This document shows positions 26,901 through 34,547 of a stretch of DNA of 64,000 nt, piece after piece (the stretch's first letter is position 1; each line of letters starts with the position of its first letter). The stretch is from Candidatus Fusobacterium pullicola. GTDB taxonomy: Bacteria; Fusobacteriota; Fusobacteriia; Fusobacteriales; Fusobacteriaceae. A program made the position numbers and the translations under genes. The stretch spans positions 1 to 64,000 of the forward strand of contig JAHLFN010000016.1 of assembly GCA_018883725.1 (NCBI GenBank). Direction: 5' to 3'. The notes under the pieces were generated by a model. That model worked only from the letters and a program-made list of their open reading frames with translations. It searched no databases and was not told the DNA's origin.

Positions 26901-29371
26901 TGATTAAAAAAAATTATCAGCTAGGTGGTGTTACTTGCCAAGTCTGTGTAAATAAGATTGAGAGAAAAGTTGGAAAGTTAGAGGGAGTAAAGGAGGCAGT
27001 TGTAAATCTTTCTAATGGAAAACTAACTATTGAGTATGATGAAAATCTATTAAATAGTGAAAAAATAAAAGAGGTAGTTAAAAAGTTAGGATATGAGATA
27101 GAGGAGATAAATGATTTTAAAGAGGTAGAGATAGATATTACTGGGATAACTTGCCAAGTCTGTGTAAATAAGATAGAAAGAAAAGTTGGAAAGTTGGAGG
27201 GAGTAAAGGAGATAGCAGTAAATCTAGCTAATAGTAGAGGAAAAATTCTCTATGACTCTGAAAAGATAAAGCTCTCTGAGATTTTGGAAGTTATAAAAAA
27301 GCTGGGATATGAGGGAAAAAAACATGAGGATATAGAGGAGGACAGTAAAGTTATAGAGAGTGAAAAGAAACTTAAACAGGAGTTTTTAGAGTTTAAATTA
27401 GCTATATTTTTCTCGGCTATTGTGTTTTATATCTCTATGGGAACAATGGTTGGACTTCCTGTTCCTAATATCATATCACCAGAGATAAATCCACTTAATT
27501 TCGCCTTAATTCAATTAATCTTAGCAATTCCAGTAATCTATATAGGAAGAAGATTTTATAAGGTTGGAATAAAGCAGTTAATAATGAGAAGTCCAAGCAT
27601 GGATTCATTGATAGCAACAGGTACAGGGTCAGCTATATTGTATAGTCTATACGGAACATATAAGATATATAGTGGAGATTTTCATTATGTACATTCTCTA
27701 TACTATGAATCTGGAGTAGTTATCTTAGCTCTTATTCTGTTGGGAAAATACTTAGAAAATGTGAGTAAAGGGAAGACTTCAGAAGCTATAAAAAAATTGA
27801 TGAATTTAAAAAGTAAGAAGGCTACTCTTGTAAGAGATGGAAAATTTGTACAGGTAGATATTGAAGAGGTAGAACTAGATGAGATAGTTCTTGTAAAACC
27901 TGGTGAGAGTATCCCAGTAGATGGCGTTGTAGTAGAGGGACAAAGTAGTGTAGATGAATCTATGTTAACAGGAGAGAGTATTCCGGTAGAGAAAAATATT
28001 GGAGATAAAGTTTTTGGAGCAAGCATAAATAAAAATGGAGTAATTCAGGTAAAAGCTCAAGCAATAGGTAAGGATACAGTTATCTCTAAGATAATCAAGT
28101 TAGTGGAGAATGCTCAAGGAAGTAAGGCTCCAATAGCTAAGATAGCTGATAAAGTATCTGGATACTTTGTACCAACAGTAATGTTGATAGCAACAGTGGC
28201 TGGGATAACTTGGTACTATTTAGGAAGTAGAGGAATAGTAAAGATACATGAAGCTCCATCAATATTTGCTTTAACAATATTTGTGGCTGTTATGGTTATC
28301 GCCTGTCCGTGCTCTTTAGGATTAGCTACACCTACAGCTATAATGGTAGGAACTGGAAGAGGAGCGGAACTAGGAATACTTATAAAATCTGGAGAGGCTC
28401 TTGAAAAGGCTCACAAGATAGATACAATAGTTTTTGACAAAACAGGAACGTTAACTATTGGAAAACCAAAAGTAACAGATATAATGAGCTTTAGTAATAT
28501 AGATGAAGATGAGATTTTGAGAGTGGCTGGAGCATTGGAGGAGTATTCAGAACATCCCTTGGGAGAGGCTATTGTAGAGGCTGGAAAAGAGAGAAAGTTA
28601 CAATTTCCAAAGGTTGAAAAGTTTGAATCTATAACTGGAAAGGGAGTAACTGGAGTTATAGATGGAAAAAAAGTATATATTGGAAATATAAAATTGATGA
28701 GAGATTTTTCTAGAGATATAATTAATGAGAATATTTTAGAAAAATTAGCATATCAAGGCAAGACACCAATGTATATAGCTATTGAGGATAGTTTAATTGG
28801 AGTAATAGCTGTGGCTGATATTTTGAAACCAGAGGCAATAGAAACAACAAAAGAGCTTAAAAATAGAGGATATCATGTAGGAATGATAACTGGTGATAAT
28901 AAATTAACAGCTCAAGCAATAGGAAAAGAGGCTGGAATAGATATAATATTTGCTGAGGTAACACCAGAAGAGAAGTATCTAAAAGTGAAGGAGTTACAAG
29001 AGCAAGGCAAAAATGTAGCTATGGTAGGTGATGGAATAAATGATTCACCAGCTTTAGTACAAGCCAATATAGGTATAGCTATAGGTGGAGGAACAGATAT
29101 AGCTATGGAGAGTGCTGATATTGTTCTGATGAAAAGAGATTTAAAAGATGTGCTAGTAGCTATGGAGTTGAGCCATGCTGTTATCAAAAATATAAAAGAG
29201 AATTTATTTTGGGCTTTTATATATAATACAGTGGGGATACCAGTAGCAGCAGGGGTGTTATATCCACTTACAGGTCATCTATTAAATCCTATGATAGCAG
29301 GAGCAGCTATGGCAATGAGTTCTGTATCTGTAGTTACTAATGCTCTTAGATTAAAAAAGTTTAAAAAATAA
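26900..29371 (+). CDS. copA: Copper-exporting P-type ATPase
   Basis: An 823-residue P1B ATPase that pumps Cu(I) out of the cytoplasm. Two N-terminal HMA domains (about 1-70 and 73-142) each have CQVC and share an identical 18-residue core, '[18 protein letters not shown]'. Then come eight membrane helices with the metal motif '[12 protein letters not shown]', the actuator 'TGES', the phosphorylation site 'DKTGT' (about 513), '[10 protein letters not shown]' and the hinge '[10 protein letters not shown]'. All catalytic elements are intact. It is coupled to copZ by a one-base overlap and closed by a terminator, so the csoR-like gene downstream has its own promoter. Confidence 0.96.
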   Translation: MIKKNYQLGGVTCQVCVNKIERKVGKLEGVKEAVVNLSNGKLTIEYDENLLNSEKIKEVVKKLGYEIEEINDFKEVEIDITGITCQVCVNKIERKVGKLEGVKEIAVNLANSRGKILYDSEKIKLSEILEVIKKLGYEGKKHEDIEEDSKVIESEKKLKQEFLEFKLAIFFSAIVFYISMGTMVGLPVPNIISPEINPLNFALIQLILAIPVIYIGRRFYKVGIKQLIMRSPSMDSLIATGTGSAILYSLYGTYKIYSGDFHYVHSLYYESGVVILALILLGKYLENVSKGKTSEAIKKLMNLKSKKATLVRDGKFVQVDIEEVELDEIVLVKPGESIPVDGVVVEGQSSVDESMLTGESIPVEKNIGDKVFGASINKNGVIQVKAQAIGKDTVISKIIKLVENAQGSKAPIAKIADKVSGYFVPTVMLIATVAGITWYYLGSRGIVKIHEAPSIFALTIFVAVMVIACPCSLGLATPTAIMVGTGRGAELGILIKSGEALEKAHKIDTIVFDKTGTLTIGKPKVTDIMSFSNIDEDEILRVAGALEEYSEHPLGEAIVEAGKERKLQFPKVEKFESITGKGVTGVIDGKKVYIGNIKLMRDFSRDIINENILEKLAYQGKTPMYIAIEDSLIGVIAVADILKPEAIETTKELKNRGYHVGMITGDNKLTAQAIGKEAGIDIIFAEVTPEEKYLKVKELQEQGKNVAMVGDGINDSPALVQANIGIAIGGGTDIAMESADIVLMKRDLKDVLVAMELSHAVIKNIKENLFWAFIYNTVGIPVAAGVLYPLTGHLLNPMIAGAAMAMSSVSVVTNALRLKKFKK
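26933..27211 (+). repeat. Direct repeat encoding the two CopA HMA cores
   Basis: Two 63-bp segments (26933-26995 and 27149-27211) differ at only 3 positions and lie 216 bp apart, in frame. The flanking HMA sequence is much less alike, so the core has been duplicated recently or kept alike by gene conversion. Confidence 0.85.
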
Positions 29372-29379
29372 TTGAGAAG

Positions 29380-29427
29380 AGGTATTGTGTAAAATTTTAT
29401 TTTAAATTTGCAACAATACCTTTTTTT
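29380..29427 (+). terminator. Terminator after copA
   Basis: AGGTATTGT (29380-29388) / ACAATACCT (29413-29421) form a 9-bp stem, with a T-run of seven starting at the end of the 3' arm. The promoter of the next gene overlaps its 3' arm. Confidence 0.85.
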
Positions 29428-29437
29428 AATGTATAAT
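29408..29437 (+). promoter_or_regulatory. Probable promoter of the csoR-like gene
   Basis: TTGCAA (29408-29413) and a perfect TATAAT (29432-29437) are 18 nt apart and lie inside and just after the copA terminator. No copy of the GGGG/CCCC operator is seen here, so this promoter may be constitutive. Confidence 0.55.
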
Positions 29438-29468
29438 ATAATATACTCATAGTTAGTAAGGTGATAGA

Positions 29469-30047
29469 ATGAAGAATAGAAATATAGAAGAGGTACAAGG
29501 ACACTGTTTATCAACAGAGAATAATTTTAGAAAAAGTCTTATCTCTAGAATAAATAGAATAGCAGGGCAACTGCGAGGCATAGAAAGAATGATATTAAAT
29601 CATGTAAAGTGTGATGAGATACTAAATCAAATCTCATCTGTAAAATCAGCTTTAAATGGAATAGCTAAAGTTATCTTAGAAGCTCATTTAAGAAGTTGTG
29701 TAGTTAGTGAAATAAAATCTGGACTGGAAGAGGAAGCAACAGAGGATCTGATAAAAACCTTGGAAAGTTTATTAGATAAAAATATAAAAAAAATAAATGA
29801 GAGTAATGATAATATAATAAAAAAAGTAGAGATACAGATAGAAAAAATAAAAGAGTGTATTGAAAAAGATGAATGTTGTAGCAGTATCCTAAAAGAGATA
29901 GCTATAATAAAAAATGAACTAGATAGTGTATCAAGAGTGATTTTAGAAAGGCATATAAAAAATTGTTTAGTGAGAGATATAAAATTGGGGCTAGAGGAAA
30001 AAATCGTAAATGACTTTTTATACACAATAAATAAGATGATAAAGTAG
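29469..30047 (+). CDS. csoR: Tandem two-domain CsoR-family copper repressor
   Basis: A 192-residue protein made of two CsoR-like domains, where normal CsoR has one of 85-100 residues. Domain 1 (about 20-100) has the DNA-contact stretch 'RINRIAGQLRGIERMI' and the Cu(I) ligands C48, H73, C77 (CsoR fingerprint C-H-C). Domain 2 (about 110-192) aligns with it and keeps C137, H162, C166 at identical spacing, but the DNA-contact stretch has decayed (residues 116-130, no GQ or RG). It thus looks like a fused dimer with one DNA-binding face. Start ATG with AAGGTGAT upstream. The two-component genes follow after 13 nt. Metal specificity is inferred from the ligands and the neighbouring copZA. Confidence 0.88.
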   Translation: MKNRNIEEVQGHCLSTENNFRKSLISRINRIAGQLRGIERMILNHVKCDEILNQISSVKSALNGIAKVILEAHLRSCVVSEIKSGLEEEATEDLIKTLESLLDKNIKKINESNDNIIKKVEIQIEKIKECIEKDECCSSILKEIAIIKNELDSVSRVILERHIKNCLVRDIKLGLEEKIVNDFLYTINKMIK

Positions 30048-30060
30048 AGGAGGGAATATG

Positions 30061-30720
30061 ATGAAAAGAATACTTGTAATAGATGATGAGTGGAAGATAA
30101 GAAAATTGATAAAGGATTACCTAGTAAGAGAGGGGTATATTGTAGATGAAGCTGGAGATGGAGAAGAGGGATTAGAGAAATTTTTTACAAATATATATGA
30201 TATTGTAATTTTAGATATAATGATGCCAAAAATAGATGGTTGGAGTGTATGTAGAAAGATAAGAGAGGAATCACAGGTTCCTATTATAATGCTCACTGCA
30301 AGAGCAGATGAGGGAGATCAACTTTTTGGATTTGAATTAGAAACAGATGAGTATATGGTAAAGCCTTTCAATCCAAAACTTTTAGTAGCAAAGATAAAAG
30401 CTCTTTTAAGAAGAGATGGAAAGATTGTAGATAAAGCACCGTTGGTATTTGGAGATTTAACAATAGATGGAGTAAAGAGAGAGGTTAGATTAAAAGGGGT
30501 AGTATTGGATTTAACTCCTAAAGAGTATGATTTGCTTTACTTTTTTGTAGAAAATAAGGGTGTTGCTCTATCAAGAGAGAAAATTTTAAACTCTGTATGG
30601 GGTTGGGATTATTTTGGAGATTCGAGAACTGTAGATACTCATATTAAAAGATTGAGAAAAAAAATAGGTGAGGAGTATATTCAAACAGTAAGAGGTTTTG
30701 GTTATAAATTTGAGGAGTAG
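30061..30720 (+). CDS. OmpR-family response regulator
   Basis: A 219-residue regulator with receiver domain (acidic pair D8/D9, phospho-acceptor D52 in 'VILDIMMPKIDG', T79, K101 in 'MVKPFNP') and a winged-helix DNA-binding domain ending 'DSRTVDTHIKRLRKKIGEEYIQTVRGFGYKF' (read in parts). Two adjacent ATGs are possible; the second (30061) is better spaced from GAGGAGG (30047-30053). It directly follows the csoR-like gene and precedes its kinase by 3 nt. Its place in a copper island suggests envelope metal or redox stress sensing, like CusR/CopR, which is inference. Confidence 0.9.
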   Translation: MKRILVIDDEWKIRKLIKDYLVREGYIVDEAGDGEEGLEKFFTNIYDIVILDIMMPKIDGWSVCRKIREESQVPIIMLTARADEGDQLFGFELETDEYMVKPFNPKLLVAKIKALLRRDGKIVDKAPLVFGDLTIDGVKREVRLKGVVLDLTPKEYDLLYFFVENKGVALSREKILNSVWGWDYFGDSRTVDTHIKRLRKKIGEEYIQTVRGFGYKFEE

Positions 30721-30723
30721 ATT

Positions 30724-32130
30724 ATGAAAATAAGATGGAAGATGTTCCTGCTGATGTGGAGTATGGTATTATTGATAATAGCGGGCTTTGCTATAACTAA
30801 TACAGTATATCTTGAAAAATTCTATATAACAAATAAAAAAGAGAGATTAATACAGATGGGAAGGGTTATTAGTGATCCGAACTATATAGTTGATTTTAGA
30901 AATCTAGAGGTTCAAAATAATGCTGAAATAGTGATAAAGAAAAGAGAGCAAGTAGATAAGTATTATCAAAAGAAACAGCTTACAGAGGAAGAGGTAAACG
31001 AGATAAAGAAAAGTCTTAAAGATGAGCAACCGATATTTAAAATAGTCTCTTTTGAGGATTATAGAGGGAAAGTTTTAATTCTTTTTATGCCATATAAAGC
31101 TGATAGATATATAGAGATAATAACACCATTGAGTTTAATTCAAGAGGGGTTAGAGGTTTCTATGAACTACCATTTACAAATAATTATAGTAGCCTTTATT
31201 ATAGGTTCATCAATGGCTTTTTTCTTCTCTAAAGCAATGGTTATACCAATATTAGAGATAAAAGAGATAACTCAAAAAATAGCTAAATTAGATTTTAGTA
31301 GAAAATTTGAAGCTGATAGAAGTGATGAAATAGGAGAGCTAGGAGAAGCTATAAATCAGATGGGAGAGACTCTAGAAAAAAGTATTGATGAGATAAATAG
31401 AGTTAATAAAAAACTATTAGCTGATATTGAGAGAGAGAAGAGATTAGATAAGTTAAGAAAAGAGTTTGTTGCTTGTGTAAGTCATGAGCTAAAAACTCCT
31501 ATAGCTATAATACAAGGATATGCCCAAGGTCTTATGGAAAATGTAGCTAATGAAGAGGATAGAAACTTCTATTGTGATGTCATAGTAGAGGAAAGCTATA
31601 AAATGGATAGTCTTGTTAAAGAATTACTACTTATTTCACAAATAGAGTCTGGATACTTTAAGATGAATATGGAGAAGACAAACATCTATCATCTTATCAA
31701 AGAGATAATAGATAAATATTCAAGTAAAACTGTAAAAATTGAGTATGAAGGTAAAGAGGATATAAATGTACTTTGTGATGAAAAGTATATAGATAGAGTA
31801 TTAGATAACCTTATTTCAAATGCTATAAAGTATAGAACAGGAGAGTCTTCTATAAAGGTAAAAGTAGAAGATAAAAAAAATAGATGTATGGTAACTGTAA
31901 GTAATGAGAGTGAAAATTTAAAAGAAAAAGATTTAGAAACTATATGGACACCCTTTGTAAGATTAGATAGTGCTATTGGAAAAGAGGGACATGGTTTAGG
32001 ACTATCTATCGTAGCGGGAGTATTAGAAAATCATAAAAGTAAATATGGAATCTATCTTTCAGAAGGAAATATGGTAAATTTCTGGTTTGAAATAAAAAAA
32101 TATAATGGAGAAAAAAATGAGGAAGAATGA
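30724..32130 (+). CDS. Sensor histidine kinase
   Basis: A 468-residue membrane kinase: TM1 (about 7-26), an extracytoplasmic sensor of about 120 residues rich in Lys/Glu, TM2 (151-173), HAMP, then HisKA with H254 in 'CVSHELKTPIAI' and a GHKL ATPase domain (N box 'DNLISNAIKYRTG', G box 'GHGLGLSIV'). The G1 box DxGxG is not obvious ('VSNESENLKEKDL'), which some working kinases tolerate. The sensor has no recognisable metal motif such as HxxM. It is translationally linked to the regulator (3-nt gap) and overlaps the glycosylase gene downstream by 14 nt. Confidence 0.9.
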   Translation: MKIRWKMFLLMWSMVLLIIAGFAITNTVYLEKFYITNKKERLIQMGRVISDPNYIVDFRNLEVQNNAEIVIKKREQVDKYYQKKQLTEEEVNEIKKSLKDEQPIFKIVSFEDYRGKVLILFMPYKADRYIEIITPLSLIQEGLEVSMNYHLQIIIVAFIIGSSMAFFFSKAMVIPILEIKEITQKIAKLDFSRKFEADRSDEIGELGEAINQMGETLEKSIDEINRVNKKLLADIEREKRLDKLRKEFVACVSHELKTPIAIIQGYAQGLMENVANEEDRNFYCDVIVEESYKMDSLVKELLLISQIESGYFKMNMEKTNIYHLIKEIIDKYSSKTVKIEYEGKEDINVLCDEKYIDRVLDNLISNAIKYRTGESSIKVKVEDKKNRCMVTVSNESENLKEKDLETIWTPFVRLDSAIGKEGHGLGLSIVAGVLENHKSKYGIYLSEGNMVNFWFEIKKYNGEKNEEE

Positions 32131-32773
32131 TTATTTTTATGAAATAGAGAAGGTTTATCTTGAAAAAAAAGATGATATAGAAAAAAGATTAAAAGAGTTT
32201 AAAAAGGTATGGGAAAAAGGAAGTAATAGAGATATACATGTGGAACTATCTTTCTGTATATTAACTCCTCAATCGAAAGCTGTTAATGCTTGGAAGGCTA
32301 TCACAACATTGAGAGATAATGGATTACTTTTTAATGGAACAGCAGAGGAGATGGTAGAATATCTCAATATAGTAAGATTTAAAAATAATAAGGCTAAATA
32401 TCTAGTAGAGCTTAGAGAAAAGATGAAAAATGAGAAGGGAGAGTTTATTACAAAGGATTTCTTTTCAAGTTTTTCAGATATAAAAGAAGCTAGATTATGG
32501 ATAGTAAAAAATATAAAAGGAATGGCTTTTAAAGAGGCAAGTCACTTTTTAAGAAATGTAGGCTTTGGAAAAGAGATATCTATATTGGATAGACATATAT
32601 TGAGAAATCTAGTAAGACTCGAGGTAATAGATGAGATACCTAAAACTATAACACCTAAACTTTATTTAGAGATAGAGAAAAAAATGAAGGAGTATTGTGA
32701 ATTTGTAAATATCTCTATGGATAGTTTAGACTTATTACTGTGGTATTTAGAAGCTGGAGAGATTTTTAAGTAA
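32117..32773 (+). CDS. 8-oxoguanine DNA glycosylase/AP lyase, Ogg2 type
   Basis: A 218-residue helix-hairpin-helix glycosylase of the Ogg2/archaeal-type family, which removes 8-oxoguanine and nicks the abasic site. The HhH-like segment 'IKGMAFKEASHFLRNVGFG' carries the probable catalytic K139 and the Asp is D158 in 'ISILDRHIL'; the 19-residue Lys-Asp spacing suits this family. Start at 32117 is preferred over an in-frame ATG at 32105 because GGAG lies upstream of the former. It overlaps the kinase gene by 14 nt, so oxidative-damage repair is cotranscribed with the sensing genes. MutY and Nth are excluded by the missing Fe-S cysteines. Confidence 0.82.
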   Translation: MRKNDYFYEIEKVYLEKKDDIEKRLKEFKKVWEKGSNRDIHVELSFCILTPQSKAVNAWKAITTLRDNGLLFNGTAEEMVEYLNIVRFKNNKAKYLVELREKMKNEKGEFITKDFFSSFSDIKEARLWIVKNIKGMAFKEASHFLRNVGFGKEISILDRHILRNLVRLEVIDEIPKTITPKLYLEIEKKMKEYCEFVNISMDSLDLLLWYLEAGEIFK

Positions 32774-32779
32774 AAAAAG

Positions 32780-32811
32780 AGCTGTTGCAAATTACTTTGC
32801 AGCAGCTTTTT
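32780..32811. terminator. Bidirectional terminator between convergent genes
   Basis: AGCTGTTGCAAA (32780-32791) / TTTGCAGCAGCT (32796-32807) form a 12-bp stem with one G-T pair and the 4-nt loop TTAC; it has a T-run after and an A-run before, so it works both ways. The minus-strand gene's stop codon is in the loop. Confidence 0.93.
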
Positions 32812-33520
32812 CTACAAATTTTTCAAATATTTTTAGCATATCTGTATTTCCACGAGCTGTCATCATCTCTGGATGCCATTGAATACCGTAGAAAAATTTA
32901 TGGTTTTTCATTTGGAAAGCCTCTATAATCCCATCAGAAGCTACAGCTATAGGTGTAAGATCTTTTCCTATTTTGTTAACTGCTTGATGGTGAAAAGAGT
33001 TAGTAAAAATCTCTTCTCCAAATAAATCAGCTAGTATATTATCTTTATCTATAATTTTTACCTTATGAACAGGCATGTCAGGGTAAAAATCCTGTCTATG
33101 TTTTACCACTTCGGTATTAGTATATTTTAAATCTTGAAAAAGAGTACCACCCATAAATACATTTAAAAGTTGATGCCCACGACATATTCCAAGTATTGGT
33201 TTACCACTCTTTATAAACTCTTCAAGGAAAAGCATCTCCCCTCTATCTCTCTCAAGAGAAACGACTCCTATTCCATTTTTAAATTCTTCTCCATATAGTA
33301 GAGGATTAATATCAGCTCCTCCAGATAAAATTAATCCATCTAATAATTTAACTTGTTCCTTTATAGTATCTAAATCATCAAGAGTAGGAATAATAATTGG
33401 TGTTCCTCCAGCTGCTATAACAGATTTAGAATAATCTATACTAACACAATTTCTAAAATAATTTTTTAAATTAGGATCGTTTTCCCATGCAGAAGTTATT
33501 CCTATAACTGGTTTTTTCAT
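32792..33520 (-). CDS. Class I glutamine amidotransferase-like gamma-glutamyl hydrolase (PuuD type)
   Basis: A 242-residue peptidase C26/class I GATase, similar to gamma-glutamyl-GABA hydrolase PuuD. Catalytic triad is complete: C113 in 'ILGICRGHQLLN', H216 and E218 in 'QWHPEMM'; 'LILSGGADINPLLY' forms the oxyanion region. Its last residues (EKAAAK) are encoded by one arm of the terminator. No other putrescine-pathway gene is nearby, so the substrate could be another gamma-glutamyl amide. A good AGGAG lies upstream of the ATG, overlapping the end of the small Cys protein gene 14 nt before it. Confidence 0.85.
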   Translation of the reverse strand: MKKPVIGITSAWENDPNLKNYFRNCVSIDYSKSVIAAGGTPIIIPTLDDLDTIKEQVKLLDGLILSGGADINPLLYGEEFKNGIGVVSLERDRGEMLFLEEFIKSGKPILGICRGHQLLNVFMGGTLFQDLKYTNTEVVKHRQDFYPDMPVHKVKIIDKDNILADLFGEEIFTNSFHHQAVNKIGKDLTPIAVASDGIIEAFQMKNHKFFYGIQWHPEMMTARGNTDMLKIFEKFVEKAAAK

Positions 33521-33534
33521 AAAATCAACTCCTA

Positions 33535-33729
33535 TTAGTCTTCTATTTTTTCTAATTCTATATTTGGGAAGTTTTCTTTTAATTCCTCTTGTGTTTTTAT
33601 TTTTTTCAGAGTTTCACAAGCTGAGCAAAGTCCACTACAAGTAGAAAATCCTTCAACAAATTCTATAGTATCTCCATCTTTTAGCTGTTTACCATTTCCC
33701 TTAACTTTATATTTTCCATTTAGTATCAT
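33535..33729 (-). CDS. Small Cys-containing protein, unknown function
   Basis: I do not recognise this 64-residue acidic protein. It starts 'MILNGKYKVKGNGKQLKDGD', suggesting a small beta-rich fold, and has a cysteine cluster 'STCSGLCSACETL' (CxxxCxxC) that could bind a metal or be redox active. ATG 33729 is favoured over an upstream TTG because AGAGG lies 6 nt before it. It is cotranscribed with the gamma-glutamyl hydrolase (14-nt gap). A TATAAT on this strand at 33765-33760 may serve as -10. Role unknown. Confidence 0.65.
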   Translation of the reverse strand: MILNGKYKVKGNGKQLKDGDTIEFVEGFSTCSGLCSACETLKKIKTQEELKENFPNIELEKIED

Positions 33730-33882
33730 AAGCAACCTCTATCTTTAATTTTTTTTAATATTATATCAATTTTTTCTAAATTATTAAATAGATTTTAAAA
33801 TAATTTTTGACATACTTAGGTCATAATTAAAGGATATACTTTAACCATAAAGAATAGAGATAAAAATTAGGAGGTATATAAA

Positions 33883-34260
33883 ATGAAAAAATTAACAATG
33901 TTAGTAGGAGCAATCACATTATTAGCAGGAACTACTTTATTTGCAGCAAATACGAATGAGCCTGTAGTAAATAAAAATATTAATGAAAAATTTAACTACT
34001 CAATGAATATGGAAGGAAGAGGGAGACACCACTTTCCAAGAGGATATTGTAATGATGGAAGAATGGGATACATTCAAAATAAAGAGATAGAGAGAAATAG
34101 AATAGATATAATGGAGAAGAGATTAGAATTAAGAAAAGAGTTGATAAAAGATAGACCAGATTGGAAAAAAGTAGAGAGATTAAATCAAGAGATAGCTTTA
34201 AAAAGAGCAAATAATCAAACAATAATGATGAAAGAAAGAATGGTAAATCCTAAAGTTTAA
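33883..34260 (+). CDS. Small exported helical protein (Spy/CpxP-like), His-rich segment
   Basis: A 125-residue protein with a clear signal peptide ending 'LLAGTTLFA' (cut near 21), a short Asn-rich stretch, 'GRGRHHFPRGYC' with adjacent histidines and a cysteine, and a charged helical C-terminal part ('EIERNRIDIMEKRLELRKELI', then 'PDWKKVERLNQEIALKR'). The helical part resembles Spy/CpxP-type periplasmic chaperones or metal-resistance ZraP-like proteins, but the LTxxQ motif is absent, so this is a fold-level guess. ATG with TAGGAGGTATATAAA upstream. It has its own promoter region and terminator. Confidence 0.7.
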   Translation: MKKLTMLVGAITLLAGTTLFAANTNEPVVNKNINEKFNYSMNMEGRGRHHFPRGYCNDGRMGYIQNKEIERNRIDIMEKRLELRKELIKDRPDWKKVERLNQEIALKRANNQTIMMKERMVNPKV

Positions 34261-34271
34261 AGAGAATTAAG

Positions 34272-34317
34272 AAAAGTGGTATAAGCTGATGAGAAGTTAG
34301 TTTATACCACTTTTTTT
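34272..34317 (+). terminator. Terminator after the small exported protein
   Basis: AAGTGGTATAA (34274-34284) / TTATACCACTT (34302-34312) form an 11-bp stem followed by a T-run. Confidence 0.92.
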
Positions 34318-34332
34318 ATTTAAAAAAATATG

Positions 34333-34429
34333 TTAATAAAAATATAAAATACACATGTTTTTATATTACATTAATAAAAATATAAAAAGTAAATTCTTTT
34401 ATGTTACATTAATAAAATTATAATAAAAA
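34333..34429 (+). repeat. 38-bp tandem repeat upstream of the autotransporter
   Basis: Units begin at 34333, 34371 and 34409, exactly 38 bp apart. Units 1 and 2 agree at 31 of 38 positions, with an identical first 17 bases (TTAATAAAAATATAAAA) and similar ends (TTACA); unit 3 matches only over its first part. They lie in the otherwise non-coding 288-base stretch between the terminator and the autotransporter gene, about 120 bases upstream of its start. Confidence 0.8.
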
Positions 34430-34547
34430 AAATTAAAATTAATATATGGCGAATAAGTGACAAAAATGATAAGATTAAGACACGAAATAAAGACGAAATT
34501 TTTAAATCCAAAAAATAAGATTTGAAGGCTTGAGTGGGGGAATTAAA

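Noticed and set aside
34333-34429. 38-bp repeats as a CRISPR array
   Set aside because: Units are directly adjacent without spacers, are imperfect, AT-only and have no cas genes nearby.
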